NCBI RefSeq assembly: GCF_000735435.1
Contig: NZ_JMPP01000042.1
Coordinates: forward strand, 1-54,163
DNA length: 54,163 nt
Source of the DNA: Klebsiella planticola ATCC 33531
GTDB taxonomy: Bacteria > Pseudomonadota > Gammaproteobacteria > Enterobacterales > Enterobacteriaceae
Direction: 5' to 3'
Shown here: one piece after another, positions 26,077 through 35,245 of the stretch
Position numbering within the stretch: the first letter of the stretch is position 1
Layout of the letters: each line of letters begins with the position of its first letter
Translations under genes and position numbers: made by a program
The notes under the pieces: model-generated
Told to the model about the DNA's origin: nothing
The model's database searches: none
The model's input: the letters and a program-made list of their open reading frames with translations, nothing else

Positions 26077-27242
26077 TCCACCGCGCCCGCGGCGATGCGG
26101 TTCCGCTGGTCGCGGGCGTAAATCAACAGGGATGTCATCGCCAGGAAGGAGAGCAGCGCCGCCGGGAGCGCAATCGCATTCCAGCCAAAGCCGGAGGTAA
26201 TCATCATCCCGCCGCAAAATGCACCGATCGCGCTGCCGAGGTTGAAGGCTATCTGCCCGCCAGCCGCCCCCAGCATCTCTCCGCCCCGGGCATTCTGGAG
26301 CAATAAGATTTGCAGCGGCGCCGCCAGCGCAAAGAGTCCGGCACAGCACAAAAACGCCAGCAGCAGCGATGCCGTTTTGTGCTCGCCAAAGAGAAAGATC
26401 AGCAGCATCACTACCACAATGGCGCCGTCGGTGGCGGCCGCAATGCGCAGCGGACTGTAGCGAGCGGAGATTTTTCCGCTCAGCAGATTACCGATAACCA
26501 TCCCCAGCCCTACCAGCATCATGATGGCGATCATCGCGCTTTCGGAAAATCCGGAGACATGGATCATAAACGGTTTGATGTAGCTGAACCACGTAAATAC
26601 CCCGGCGTTGCCAAACAGGGTCGCGGCAAAAATCAGCCACGGCGCAGGCGACGATAAGAAGTGAAACTGCTCCCGCAGCCGCGTCGTGGATCGATCAAAG
26701 ACGGTCGGAACCCACCAGAGAATCGACATCAGCACCGCCACGTTGAAGATAGCAATCCCCAGAAAGGTATAGCGCCAGCTGAACTGATGGCCAAGCCAGG
26801 TCCCGGCGGGGACGCCGACCAGATTGGCCACCGTCATACCGGCAATCATCCCCGCCACCGCCGCGGTCACTTTACCCGGCGGCGCCACCTTCGACAAAAT
26901 AATCGCCCCGACGCCGAAAAAGGCGCCATGCGGGAAGCCGGACACCAGTCGCCCGGTCGCCAGCATGAAATAGCTGGAAGAAAAGGTAAACAAGGTATTC
27001 CCGACAATACAGAGCGCCGCGAGGAACAGCATCACCGACTTTAATGAAAAGCGGCTGGAAAACAGTGCCATTACCGGCGCGCCAATCACCACCCCGAAGG
27101 CATACCAGGCGATCATGTTGCCGGCGACGGGAATGGAGACCCCGACATCGCGAGCAATTTCCGGCAGTACGCCCATAATGCCAAATTCCGCCATGCCCAG
27201 GCCAAACGTGCCCAGCGCGAGCGAAAAAATCGTCTTTTTCAT
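26073..27242 (-). CDS. araJ: MFS transporter AraJ
   Basis: 389 residues, closely colinear with E. coli AraJ (SLALGTFGLGMAEFGIMGVL, then LVSGFPHGAFFGVGAI, FSWRYTFL, LREQFHFL and ALSAPLQILLLQNA-like text). There are 12 predicted membrane segments. It is a drug:H+ antiporter-1 type exporter; in E. coli it is arabinose-inducible with no clear substrate. No arabinose genes are nearby, so its local regulation may differ. It is convergent with, and overlaps the stop of, the AhpD-fusion gene. E. coli araJ lies elsewhere on the chromosome. Confidence 0.88.
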   Translation of the reverse strand: MKKTIFSLALGTFGLGMAEFGIMGVLPEIARDVGVSIPVAGNMIAWYAFGVVIGAPVMALFSSRFSLKSVMLFLAALCIVGNTLFTFSSSYFMLATGRLVSGFPHGAFFGVGAIILSKVAPPGKVTAAVAGMIAGMTVANLVGVPAGTWLGHQFSWRYTFLGIAIFNVAVLMSILWWVPTVFDRSTTRLREQFHFLSSPAPWLIFAATLFGNAGVFTWFSYIKPFMIHVSGFSESAMIAIMMLVGLGMVIGNLLSGKISARYSPLRIAAATDGAIVVVMLLIFLFGEHKTASLLLAFLCCAGLFALAAPLQILLLQNARGGEMLGAAGGQIAFNLGSAIGAFCGGMMITSGFGWNAIALPAALLSFLAMTSLLIYARDQRNRIAAGAVD

Positions 27243-27425
27243 TCAGTTAATCACGTATTTTGCATTTTCGGCCGGCATTATTGACCATTCAGGATCGGCA
27301 AACCAGACAAAAACGCCCGCTGACCCGTTTGTCCATAAAATAGCGCGATCCGTTTATGTGAGCCAGGGGCCGGGAGGGATGAATCAGAGAGGAAGAGCGC
27401 AGCGTCGGCGTGACGCAGAGGCAGT

Positions 27426-27452
27426 CAGCCGTATCGCAGCGCAATACGGCTG
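27426..27452. terminator. Hairpin after the glycine-zipper gene
   Basis: CAGCCGTAT (27426-27434) pairs with ATACGGCTG (27444-27452). There is no T-run on the minus strand, so its strength is uncertain. Confidence 0.45.
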
Positions 27453-27460
27453 GAGAAGTG

Positions 27461-27793
27461 TTAGCGGCTGGCTTTCCCGATCATGCCGCCCGCCCCGGCG
27501 CCCAGCGCCGCGCCCTGCAGCACGCTGTTGCCGGTAACGGCTGCGGCACCCGCTCCGACTGCGGCGCCGATGGCCCCGCCGGTACGCGCGGCTTTGCCTT
27601 TGTCGCCGTGTTCAGTCATGGCGCCGATACCGCCACCGACGACCGCGCCTTGTACCGTGGAGCGCACGTTTTTTCCGCTTAACGCACCCACGGCGGCCCC
27701 CGCCACGGCGCCACCGGCCGTTTTATCCATCGCGCTGACGGAAAAGGTCAGTGCGCAGCCCAAAAAAATGGCCATACCGTTCGCAGTTTTCAT
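27461..27793 (-). CDS. Exported glycine-zipper protein
   Basis: 110 residues. A signal peptide (AIFLGCALTFSVSA, cleavage near residue 21) is followed by three glycine/alanine-zipper repeats: GGAVAGAAVGALSG, GGGIGAMTE and GGAIGAAVGAGAAAVTG. A charged spacer (EHGDKGKAART) separates them. Such proteins sit in the envelope and can oligomerise in membranes. The LGC before the end of the signal could be mistaken for a lipobox but has Phe at -3, so I favour a soluble periplasmic or membrane-associated form. No function is known; a stress role is only a guess. Confidence 0.75.
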   Translation of the reverse strand: MKTANGMAIFLGCALTFSVSAMDKTAGGAVAGAAVGALSGKNVRSTVQGAVVGGGIGAMTEHGDKGKAARTGGAIGAAVGAGAAAVTGNSVLQGAALGAGAGGMIGKASR

Positions 27794-28093
27794 CGGTCAA
27801 TTCCTTTTTATTTCGCTCCCGCAGGTGTTAACGCCAGCTACACGGGCAATCCTCGGGAGCCAGACCTGGCGGTCTGATGGTAAAGAGTCCGCACACGGTA
27901 TGCGCTCGCTGGCGCAATGAAAAGAGCAAACCTGTCCAAATCTGGACAAGTTTTTTTCCTCATGGCGCGTGACGCCTCGTCGACTTCGCCTGTTAACCCG
28001 CGGAATTGTCATAATGTCCGCCACTCTTGCCCGGGATGATTACACTTTACGGTACACAAGTTCCCTTTCCCTTCTCAGAACGGAGCGATAGCC
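27794..28093. other. Divergent intergenic region between the glycine-zipper gene and ppk2
   Basis: 300 bases. It holds the two upstream regions and one rightward intrinsic terminator at 27929-27957 that belongs to no visible gene. No reading frame with a good ribosome site is seen. Confidence 0.5.
27929..27957 (+). terminator. Orphan intrinsic terminator upstream of ppk2
   Basis: AACCTGTCC (27929-27937) pairs with GGACAAGTT (27944-27952) with one mismatch, followed by seven T's. It points rightward with no + strand gene before it, so it may end a small RNA or attenuate a long ppk2 leader. Confidence 0.6.
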
Positions 28094-28912
28094 ATGGGAA
28101 ACAACAAGCAGGTCAAGGGTGTAGCGGGTTCGAGCAAAATGAAGCCGCTTGGCGATAAAGAGTATGAAAAAGCGCTGCGCAAACTCCACGTCGAGCTGGT
28201 TAAATTGCAGCAGTGGGTAGTCAGTCAGGGACTGAAGGTGTGCATTGTGTTTGAAGGTCGCGATGGCGCCGGTAAAGGCGGCACCATCAAAGCGATCACC
28301 GAGCGGGTCAGTCCGCGCGTATTCCGGGTGATCGCCCTGCCGGCCCCGACCGACAAGGAGAAGACCCAGCTCTATTTTCAACGCTATATCCCGCATCTGC
28401 CGGCCGCTGGCGAAATCGTTATTTTCGACCGCAGCTGGTATAACCGGGCGGGCGTTGAACGGGTGATGGGATTTTGCAGCGCCGACGACGTGGAAAAATT
28501 CCTTGCGGGGGCGCCGCTGGTAGAGCGGTCGATGGTGGAGTCCGGCATCATCCTGCTCAAATACTGGCTCGAGGTGACGCCGGAAGAACAGGAGCGCCGG
28601 CTGCGCGACCGTATCGATGACGGGCGCAAAATCTGGAAACTGTCACCGATGGATATCAAGTCGTTTAACCGCTGGGATGAGTACACTCAGGCCAGGGATG
28701 CGATGTTTGCCGCCACCGACACCTCCTGGGCGCCGTGGTTTGTCGCCCGTTCGGAAGAGAAGAAGCGCGTGCGCCTGAATATCATTACTCATCTGCTGTC
28801 GCAGATCCCCTATAAGAGCGTCCATACCGAACCGGTAAAATTACCCAAACGTAAAATCGGCAAAGTGAAAACTGCCGATTACCCTTTCCGTTTTATTGCC
28901 GAGCGCTTCTGA
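28094..28912 (+). CDS. ppk2: Polyphosphate kinase 2
   Basis: 272 residues, class I single-domain PPK2. It transfers phosphate between polyphosphate and nucleoside diphosphates/triphosphates in the cytoplasm. Motifs: Walker A FEGRDGAGKGGTIKAI, Walker B IVIFDRSWYNRAGVERVMGF, the lid KYWLEVTPEEQERRLRDRID and the WKLSPMD region; the C-terminus ends DYPFRFIAERF. The start follows ACGGAGCG. It is a lone gene; the classical ppk1-ppx pair is not in the window. Nearby on the other strand is an exported pyrophosphatase gene (16.9 kb), too far to be co-regulated. Confidence 0.93.
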   Translation: MGNNKQVKGVAGSSKMKPLGDKEYEKALRKLHVELVKLQQWVVSQGLKVCIVFEGRDGAGKGGTIKAITERVSPRVFRVIALPAPTDKEKTQLYFQRYIPHLPAAGEIVIFDRSWYNRAGVERVMGFCSADDVEKFLAGAPLVERSMVESGIILLKYWLEVTPEEQERRLRDRIDDGRKIWKLSPMDIKSFNRWDEYTQARDAMFAATDTSWAPWFVARSEEKKRVRLNIITHLLSQIPYKSVHTEPVKLPKRKIGKVKTADYPFRFIAERF

Positions 28913-29004
28913 GCGCGAACTGCGCCTTGCCCGCCTCGGGCCCTTCTGCCGGAGCGGGAAAGGTCCCCCCCTTTTCTGGGGAGCTCAAATCGACAAATCC
29001 GCCG

Positions 29005-29035
29005 TTTACCTCAAGTTAACCTCAGGTATTACGCT
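29005..29035 (+). promoter_or_regulatory. SoxR-type promoter
   Basis: TTTACC (-35, 29005-29010), a 19-base spacer and TACGCT (-10, 29030-29035). The spacer region carries CCTCAAGTTAACCTCAGG (29009-29026), which matches the SoxR box of E. coli soxS (CCTCAAGTTAACTTGAGG) at 16 of 18 bases. The unusual 19-base spacing is the mark of MerR/SoxR-activated promoters. It drives the glyoxalase-fold gene 36 bases downstream. Confidence 0.75.
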
Positions 29036-29070
29036 TAACGCATACCGTCAGGCCACAATAAGGACATGAT

Positions 29071-29502
29071 ATGCATGAGATTGACAGCGGTTTTACCCAC
29101 GTTGCCTTTATGGTGCGGGATCTCGACAGGAGCATCGATTTTTATACCCGCTATACCGCCATGCAGGTGATTCACCAGCGCTCGCCGAATCTCCCCTCCG
29201 CTCGCCACGTAGCGTGGTTAAGCGATCGTACCCGCTTATTCGCCCTGGTGCTGGTGCAGGCCGATGAGCCGACCGATACCCCGCTGGGGCCGTTTGGTCA
29301 TTTAGGTGTCGCCTGCGCGACAAAAGAGGAGATCGACGCCAAAACCGCGATGGCGCGGCGGGAAGGCGTGCTGAGAAAGGAGCCGGAGCAGTCTGGGGAG
29401 CCGGTGGGCTATTACGTTTTCTTCAGCGACCCGGATGGCAATACGCTGGAACTCTCATACGGCCAGCGCGTTGGGCTGGAAGTCCTGCGTAGCGAGAAGT
29501 GA
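29071..29502 (+). CDS. VOC (glyoxalase/dioxygenase fold) protein
   Basis: 143 residues. Two beta-alpha-beta-beta-beta modules: FTHVAFMVRDLDRSIDFYTR at the start, and GHLGVACATKEEID followed by YVFFSDPDGNTLELSYG at the end. The metal-ligand positions are kept: His in FTHVAFMV, His in GHLGVA and Glu in LELSYG. Relatives include lactoylglutathione lyases, dioxygenases and antibiotic-modifying enzymes. The SoxR-type promoter just upstream suggests induction by redox-cycling compounds, so a role in detoxifying quinones, electrophiles or antibiotics is plausible. A perfect hairpin separates it from convergent fdnI. Confidence 0.85.
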   Translation: MHEIDSGFTHVAFMVRDLDRSIDFYTRYTAMQVIHQRSPNLPSARHVAWLSDRTRLFALVLVQADEPTDTPLGPFGHLGVACATKEEIDAKTAMARREGVLRKEPEQSGEPVGYYVFFSDPDGNTLELSYGQRVGLEVLRSEK

Positions 29503-29507
29503 AAACA

Positions 29508-29532
29508 CATGGCGCGACCGGGTCGCGCCATG
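29508..29532. terminator. Perfect 11-bp hairpin between the VOC gene and fdnI
   Basis: CATGGCGCGAC (29508-29518) pairs with GTCGCGCCATG (29522-29532). It lies between convergent genes and may serve both directions; there is no strong T-run. Confidence 0.6.
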
Positions 29533-29538
29533 AAACGG

Positions 29539-30207
29539 TCAGGAACGGCGTGACGTGATGCCTTCCAGACTCTCTTTTTTCGCTTCCAGACGCTCAACCT
29601 CACGGTACCAGCGCGGGTGATGTTTGCTGGCCCAGCGACGGCTGACTTTGCCTTCGACCATCCCCTTAATCGACCCTTTCACCCAGAATGCCATATACAT
29701 ATGGATCAGGATGGCGTGAATCAAAATAATCGCCGAGGTGGCGTGAATCAGCAGGCTGTAGCGAATGACCTGGATCGGGAAGAAAGGGGCAAACCAGGGA
29801 CGCCAGATGATCACCCCGGTCACCAGCAACACGAAAATCATGCTCATGATGGTCCAGAACATCATCTTCTGCCCGGCGTTATATTTGCCGACGCGGGCCA
29901 CTTTATGTTCATTGCCCTTCAGCACTTCAACAATGCCCTTCAGCCACGGGATGTCCTGCTTGTCCGGAATGTTATGGTGGACAAAGCGTACAAACATAAA
30001 CATCAGCGCAATGAAGATAGCCACGCCGAAGAACGGATGCAAAATGCGTCCCATCTGCGGCGTACCGAAGGTTTCCGTCAGCCACTGCAGCGTCGGGAAA
30101 AAGAACGAGATCCCGGAGAGCGCCACCAGAAAGAAGCAGATAACCACCGTCCAGTGACAGGCGCGGTCGATAAACTTCGTGCGCACAATCATTTTCGACT
30201 TATTCAT
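29539..30207 (-). CDS. fdnI: Formate dehydrogenase-N, cytochrome b556 (gamma) subunit
   Basis: 222 residues from ATG 30207, which overlaps the fdnH stop and gives [20 protein letters not shown], almost the E. coli FdnI start. Four membrane segments are visible, with heme-ligand histidines in [16 protein letters not shown] and [12 protein letters not shown]. It binds two b hemes and passes electrons from FdnH to menaquinone at the cytoplasmic side of the inner membrane. The last ~12 residues beyond EGI are extra relative to E. coli. It is the last gene of fdnGHI. Confidence 0.97.
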   Translation of the reverse strand: MNKSKMIVRTKFIDRACHWTVVICFFLVALSGISFFFPTLQWLTETFGTPQMGRILHPFFGVAIFIALMFMFVRFVHHNIPDKQDIPWLKGIVEVLKGNEHKVARVGKYNAGQKMMFWTIMSMIFVLLVTGVIIWRPWFAPFFPIQVIRYSLLIHATSAIILIHAILIHMYMAFWVKGSIKGMVEGKVSRRWASKHHPRWYREVERLEAKKESLEGITSRRS

Positions 30208-31084
30208 CATGCTCCTCCTCGTCGTCATCCACTTCCTTGTTCGGCCCGATGCCGATGTAGTGATAAATCAAGCCGGCAAAGGTAGCGATAAAGCCGGCCG
30301 CTGACAGCGGCTTCAGCGCCCCCTTCCACAGATTAATACTGGTATCAATCTGCGGCTGTTTCGGCAGATTGTGGTACAGCTCCGGCTGGTCAGCATGGTG
30401 CAGGACGTACATCACATGGGTACCGCCCACTCCCTGCGGGTTGTACACCCCGGCCTGTAAATAGCCGCGCGCTTTCAGCTTGTTGACCCGCTCCTGCGCC
30501 ACCTCCAGCATCTCTTTCTTGCTGCCAAAATGGATGGCGCCAGTCGGGCAGGTTTTCACGCACGCCGGTTCCTGGCCGACGCTAACGCGATCCACGCAGA
30601 GGGTACATTTATAGACCCGATTATCCTCTTTATTGAGACGCGGGACATTAAACGGACAGCCGGCAATGCAGTAGCCGCAGCCGATGCAGTTCTCCTGCTG
30701 AAAATCGACGATACCGTTGGCGTACTGAATAATCGCCCCGGCGGAGGGACAGGCTTTCAGACAGCCTGGCTCCTCGCAGTGCATACAGCCATCTTTACGG
30801 ATCAGCCACTCCAGCTTGCCGTTCTGCTCGGTTTCGCTAAAGCGCATCACCGTCCAGGATTTGGCGCTCAGGTCCGCCGGGTTATCGTACACCCCGACAC
30901 AGTGCCCCACCTCATCGCGGATATCGTTCCACTCGGAACAGGCCACCTGGCAGGCTTTGCAGCCCACGCAGGAGGAGACATCAATCAGCTTAGCCACTTC
31001 CGCCTTGTAGTCCCGCGCACGCGGCGCGGGGGTTATCGGGTTGGTTGCGGAGCGCTTAATAATGTCTTGTGTTTCCATCGCCAT
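30200..31084 (-). CDS. fdnH: Formate dehydrogenase-N, iron-sulfur (beta) subunit
   Basis: 294 residues, matching E. coli FdnH. Four [4Fe-4S] clusters are supplied by four cysteine groups: [37 protein letters not shown] and [21 protein letters not shown] single C-terminal membrane segment ([20 protein letters not shown]) anchors it, followed by an acidic tail (DDDEEEHDE). It carries electrons from the catalytic subunit to FdnI. It starts 11 bases after fdnG and overlaps fdnI. Confidence 0.97.
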   Translation of the reverse strand: MAMETQDIIKRSATNPITPAPRARDYKAEVAKLIDVSSCVGCKACQVACSEWNDIRDEVGHCVGVYDNPADLSAKSWTVMRFSETEQNGKLEWLIRKDGCMHCEEPGCLKACPSAGAIIQYANGIVDFQQENCIGCGYCIAGCPFNVPRLNKEDNRVYKCTLCVDRVSVGQEPACVKTCPTGAIHFGSKKEMLEVAQERVNKLKARGYLQAGVYNPQGVGGTHVMYVLHHADQPELYHNLPKQPQIDTSINLWKGALKPLSAAGFIATFAGLIYHYIGIGPNKEVDDDEEEHDE

Positions 31085-31095
31085 TGAATCGCTCC

Positions 31096-34000
31096 TTACG
31101 CTTTCTCGATGTTGACCAGAAACGCTTTATACTCCGGCGTTTGCGAGTTGGAATCGCCGACGTTTGGCGTCAGGGTATTGGCGATATAGCCTTTCTGCGC
31201 CACCCCTTCAAAGCCCCAGTGCAGCGGGATCCCGACGGTTTCCACCTGCTGGCCGTGAACGTTGAGAGTCCGCAGACGGCGAGTCACCACCGCCACCGCG
31301 CGAATAAAGCCGCGCTGGCTGCTCACCGTCACCCGATCGCCGTTGGTAATGCCTTTCGCCTGCGCCAGACCTTCGCTGATTTCCACAAACTGTTCCGGCT
31401 GGGCGATGGCGTTAAGCCGCGCATGCTTGGTCCAGGTGTGGAAATGCTCGGTCAGACGATAGGTGGTGCCGACGTAAGGGAACCGATCTTTTTTCCCTAA
31501 GCGCAGGGCGTCGTCTTCATACAGACGCACCACCGGACTGGAGATCACGTTCGGGTGCAGCGGGTTGGTACCCAGCGGCGTTTCCATGGGCTCGTAATGT
31601 TCCGGGAACGGCCCTTCCGCCAGCTTATCGAGCGCAAACAGACGCCCCAGCCCTTCAGGCTGCATGATAAACGGCCCGGTGTTGCTGCCCGGCGCGGCGG
31701 TATTGAAGTCAGGGATATCGTTCCCCGTCCACTTGCTGCCGTTCCACTGGATCAGCATCCGCTTCGGATCCCACGGCTTGCCGTTAATATCCGCCGATGC
31801 CCGGTTGTACAGCACGCGTCGGTTCAGCGGCCACGCCCAGGCCCAGCCCAGCGTATTGCCCAGTCCTGACGGATCGGCGTTATCGCGGTTGGCCATCTGG
31901 TTACCCTGCTCCGTCCAGCTACCGGCGTAGATCCAGCAGGACGACGCAGTGGTGCCGTCATCACGCAACAGTGCGAAACTGCTCAGCAGCTGGCCTTTTT
32001 TCGCCAGCAGGACGCCGTTGCTGTCATAGAGATCCGCCAGCGCATAGCCGTTGTTCTCTTTCGCCACCTCTTCCGACTCCGGATGATCCGGCTGCCTGTA
32101 GCTCCAGCTCATCTTCAGCAGCGGTTCGGCACCTTTCCCGCCTTCACGGCGATACATCTCGCGCAGACGGTGGTAAATCCCGGCCAGAATTTCACCGTCG
32201 TTACGCGCTTCGCCCGGCGCATCCTGGCCTTTCCAGTGCCACTGCAGCCAGCGCCCGGAGTTAGCAATCGACCCGTCCTCTTCAGCAAAGCAGGTGGAGG
32301 GCAAACGGAACACTTCGGTCTGAATCGCCGCCGGGTCAACATCGTTCGACTCGCCGTGGTTTTGCCAGAAGGTCGAGGTTTCAGTCACCAGCGGGTCGAT
32401 AACCACCATGTACTTCAGCTTGCTCAGGCTGCGGATCACCTTGTTTTTGTCCGGGAACGAGGCCACCGGGTTGAAGCCCTGGCAGATATAGCCCGTGACC
32501 TGTCCTTTATCCATCATGTTGAAATACTTGATGACGTCGTAAGACTGATCCCATTTCGGCAGCCAGTTAAAGCCCCAGTCGTTCTCTTTCTGCGCCGCAT
32601 CGCCGTAAAACGCTTTCATCAGGCTGACCGCAAACTTCGGATAGTTGCTCCAGTAATTCACCTGATCCGCTCGCGTGGCTTTTGGCGTATTCGCCGCCAG
32701 CCAGCTGTGCAGATCGGTCTGTTTTTCAGACGGCAGCGTCAGATAGCCCGGCAGGCTGGTCGACAGCAGACCGAGGTCGGTTAAGCCCTGAATATTGGAG
32801 TGGCCGCGCAGGGCGTTGACGCCGCCGCCGGCCATCCCCATATTGCCAAGCAGTAGCTGGATCATCGCCATGGTGCGGATGTTCTGCGCGCCGACGGTAT
32901 GCTGCGTCCAGCCCAATGCGTACAGGAAAGTGGTGGTCCGGTCCGCGGCGCTGGTGGAGGCCAGCACTTCGCACACTTTGAGGAAATCGGCTTTTGGCGT
33001 TCCGCAGATGTTCTCCACCACTTCCGGCGTATAGCGGGAGACGTGCTGCTTCAGCAGGTTCCATACGCAGCGCGGATGTTGTAGGGTCTCATCGCGCAGA
33101 GCGTAGCCGTTTTCGTCGAACTGATAGTTCCACGATGTTTTATCGTACTGCCGTTTTTCAGCGTCATAGCCGCTGAACAGGCCATCTTCGAAGGCAAAAT
33201 CGTCGCGCACCAGCAGGTTGGCGTTAGTGTAGTGTTTAACGTACTCCGCGTTGATTTTGTTGTTTTCAATCAGGTACCGCAGCACGCCCGACAGGAAGGT
33301 AATGTCGGTACCGGAACGAATCGGCGCATAGATATCGGCGACCGAAGCCGTACGCGTAAAGCGCGGGTCAACGACGATAAGCAGAGCATCGTTGTTGTTT
33401 TTCGCCTCCATCGCCCAGCGGAATCCCACCGGATGGGCCTCAGCGGCATTGCCGCCCATCACCACCACCACGTTAGCGTTTTTGATATCAACCCAGTGGT
33501 TGGTCATCGCACCGCGACCAAATGTTGGAGCAAGACTTGCTACCGTTGGTCCGTGTCAGACGCGCGCCTGGTTATCCACTGCCAGCATGCCGAGCGAACG
33601 CACGAACTTCTGCGTCAGCATGCCGGTTTCATTACTTGCCGCCGAGGCGCACAGCATCCCGGTTGAAAGCCAGCGGTTAACCACGGTGCCCTGCTCGTTT
33701 TTCTCAATAAAGTTGGCATCACGGTCGGCTTTCATCAGTCTGGCGATACGGGTGAAGGCATCGTCCCAGGAGATGCGCTGCCATTTGTCAGAGCCCGGCG
33801 CGCGGTATTGCGGATAACGCAGACGATTCTCGCTGTGAACATAATCCAGCAGCCCCGCCCCTTTCGGGCATAACGCGCCCCGGCTGACCGGGTGATCGGG
33901 ATCCCCTTCAATATGATAAATGGCTTCTTTCGCGTTCTTCGCGCCGTCGCCCAGGCTATACATTAATAGCCCGCAGCCCACGGAACAGTATGTGCAGGTG

Positions 34001-34143
34001 TTGCGGATCTCTTTGGCGCGCAATAATTTGTAATTACGCGCCTGAGCCAGCGCCATTTTGGGTGCGAAACCCAGTGCAGCAGCTGTTGTTCCGGCCATAC
34101 CGCCTGCGCAGATTTTAAAAAACTTTCTGCGGCTGACGTCCAT
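31096..34143 (-). CDS. fdnG: Formate dehydrogenase-N, molybdenum/selenocysteine catalytic (alpha) subunit
   Basis: 1015 residues when the in-frame TGA at 33556-33558 is read as selenocysteine (residue 196), the same length and position as in E. coli FdnG. From ATG 34143 it begins [15 protein letters not shown], a Tat signal (SRRKFFK), so the folded enzyme is exported to the periplasm. Cluster cysteines lie in [13 protein letters not shown]. It oxidises formate to CO2 at a bis-MGD molybdenum site. The text after the TGA resumes [21 protein letters not shown], exactly as expected. It is the first gene of fdnGHI; a naive gene caller would split it in two. Confidence 0.97.
33514..33558 (-). other. 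Selenocysteine UGA codon and bacterial SECIS element of fdnG
   Basis: The TGA at 33558-33556 (minus strand) is followed within about 40 bases by a stretch nearly identical to the E. coli fdnG SECIS, including the GGTAGCAAGTCTTGCTCC hairpin. SelB reads such a stem-loop to insert selenocysteine. Confidence 0.9.
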
Positions 34144-34208
34144 TGATTTTCTCCATGCAGGATGCGTGTTCATCGCGGGGGAAACTAACAGCAATGCCCC
34201 TTATTTTT

Positions 34209-34222
34209 TTGCGTCAAATCAA
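34209..34222 (-). promoter_or_regulatory. FNR-like site upstream of fdnG
   Basis: Read on the minus strand: TTGAT-TTGA-CGCAA. The first half matches the FNR consensus TTGATnnnnATCAA fully, the second at 3 of 5. It lies about 70 bases upstream of the fdnG start, compatible with the -42 FNR activation known for E. coli fdnG. Confidence 0.4.
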
Positions 34223-34366
34223 TGTCGAAAACCATCGCCCCCTTAATAGTCAAGGTCAGCGGATTTCATTACTCCCTTTGTATTAAGCGCGAAGGAAAAC
34301 AGGGGCCAGAAGGAATGAAAAAGTGTTATAAATCGTCTCTTGATGAATATCGGTGTCAGGTTTGAC

Positions 34367-35245
34367 ATGGAAAAGAAAAAAGCAACGTTGACCGGTCTGG
34401 CTGCCATTGTGCTGTGGAGCACGATGGTCGGATTAATTCGTGGCGTCAGTGAAGGGTTAGGTCCGGTCGGCGGCGCGGCAATGATCTATACGCTGAGTGG
34501 CTTATTACTGCTGGCCACCGTCGGGTTTCCCCGGCTGCGGCAAATGCCGCGCGCCTATCTGCTGGCCGGCAGTCTGCTGTTCGTCAGCTATGAAATTTGT
34601 CTGGCGCTGTCGCTGGGCTTTGCCGGGAGTCGCCAGCAGGCGATTGAAGTCGGGATGGTCAATTATCTGTGGCCCAGCCTGACGATTCTCTTTGCCATTC
34701 TCTTTAATGGTCAGAAAACCAGCTGGCTGGTCATTCCCGGCTTATTTCTCGCGCTGCTTGGCGTCACCTGGGTATTAGGCGGTGAGCATGGCCTGAATAT
34801 CGATGAAATTACCCGCAACGTCGTCTCCAGCCCGCTGAGCTATATTCTGGCCTTTGTCGGCGCATTTATCTGGGCGACCTATTGCACGGTCACCGCAAAA
34901 TATGCGCGCGGCAAAAACGGCATCACCCTGTTTGTTTTATTAACCGCTCTGACCCTGTGGCTGAAGTTTATGCTCAGCGATCAACCGCCGATGATTTTCA
35001 GCTGGCCGGTGGTCATTAAGCTGGTGATGTGCGCGGTGGCGCTGGGGTTTGGCTATGCGGCCTGGAACGTGGGGATTCTCCACGGTAACGTCAGCCTGCT
35101 GGCGGCCGCCTCTTACTTTACCCCGGTGCTCTCTTCGGCGCTGGCGGCGGTGTTGCTCAGCGCGGTCCTCTCCTGGCCATTCTGGCAGGGCGCCGGCATG
35201 GTTTGCGCCGGCTCCCTGCTCTGCTGGTATGCCACCCGACGTTAG
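34367..35245 (+). CDS. yddG: Aromatic amino acid exporter YddG
   Basis: 292 residues from ATG 34367 (MEKKKATLTGLAAIVLWSTM), colinear with E. coli YddG; the earlier in-frame start adds nine residues absent there. It is a DMT-superfamily protein with ten membrane segments and the conserved YEICLALSLGFAGSRQQAIE and YFTPVLSSALAAVLLSA. It exports aromatic amino acids and, as reported in Salmonella, methyl viologen together with an outer-membrane partner. Divergent from fdnG as in E. coli. Its stop codon overlaps that of benD, leaving no spacer. Confidence 0.95.
   Translation: MEKKKATLTGLAAIVLWSTMVGLIRGVSEGLGPVGGAAMIYTLSGLLLLATVGFPRLRQMPRAYLLAGSLLFVSYEICLALSLGFAGSRQQAIEVGMVNYLWPSLTILFAILFNGQKTSWLVIPGLFLALLGVTWVLGGEHGLNIDEITRNVVSSPLSYILAFVGAFIWATYCTVTAKYARGKNGITLFVLLTALTLWLKFMLSDQPPMIFSWPVVIKLVMCAVALGFGYAAWNVGILHGNVSLLAAASYFTPVLSSALAAVLLSAVLSWPFWQGAGMVCAGSLLCWYATRR

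Noticed and set aside
27483-27920. Long + strand frame opposite the glycine-zipper gene
   Set aside because: It mirrors the Gly/Ala-rich codons of the minus-strand gene and has low-complexity Pro/Ala composition; no ribosome site.
31096-33507. Separate truncated formate dehydrogenase gene starting at 33507
   Set aside because: The upstream frame, in-frame TGA and SECIS show it is the continuation of fdnG after selenocysteine.
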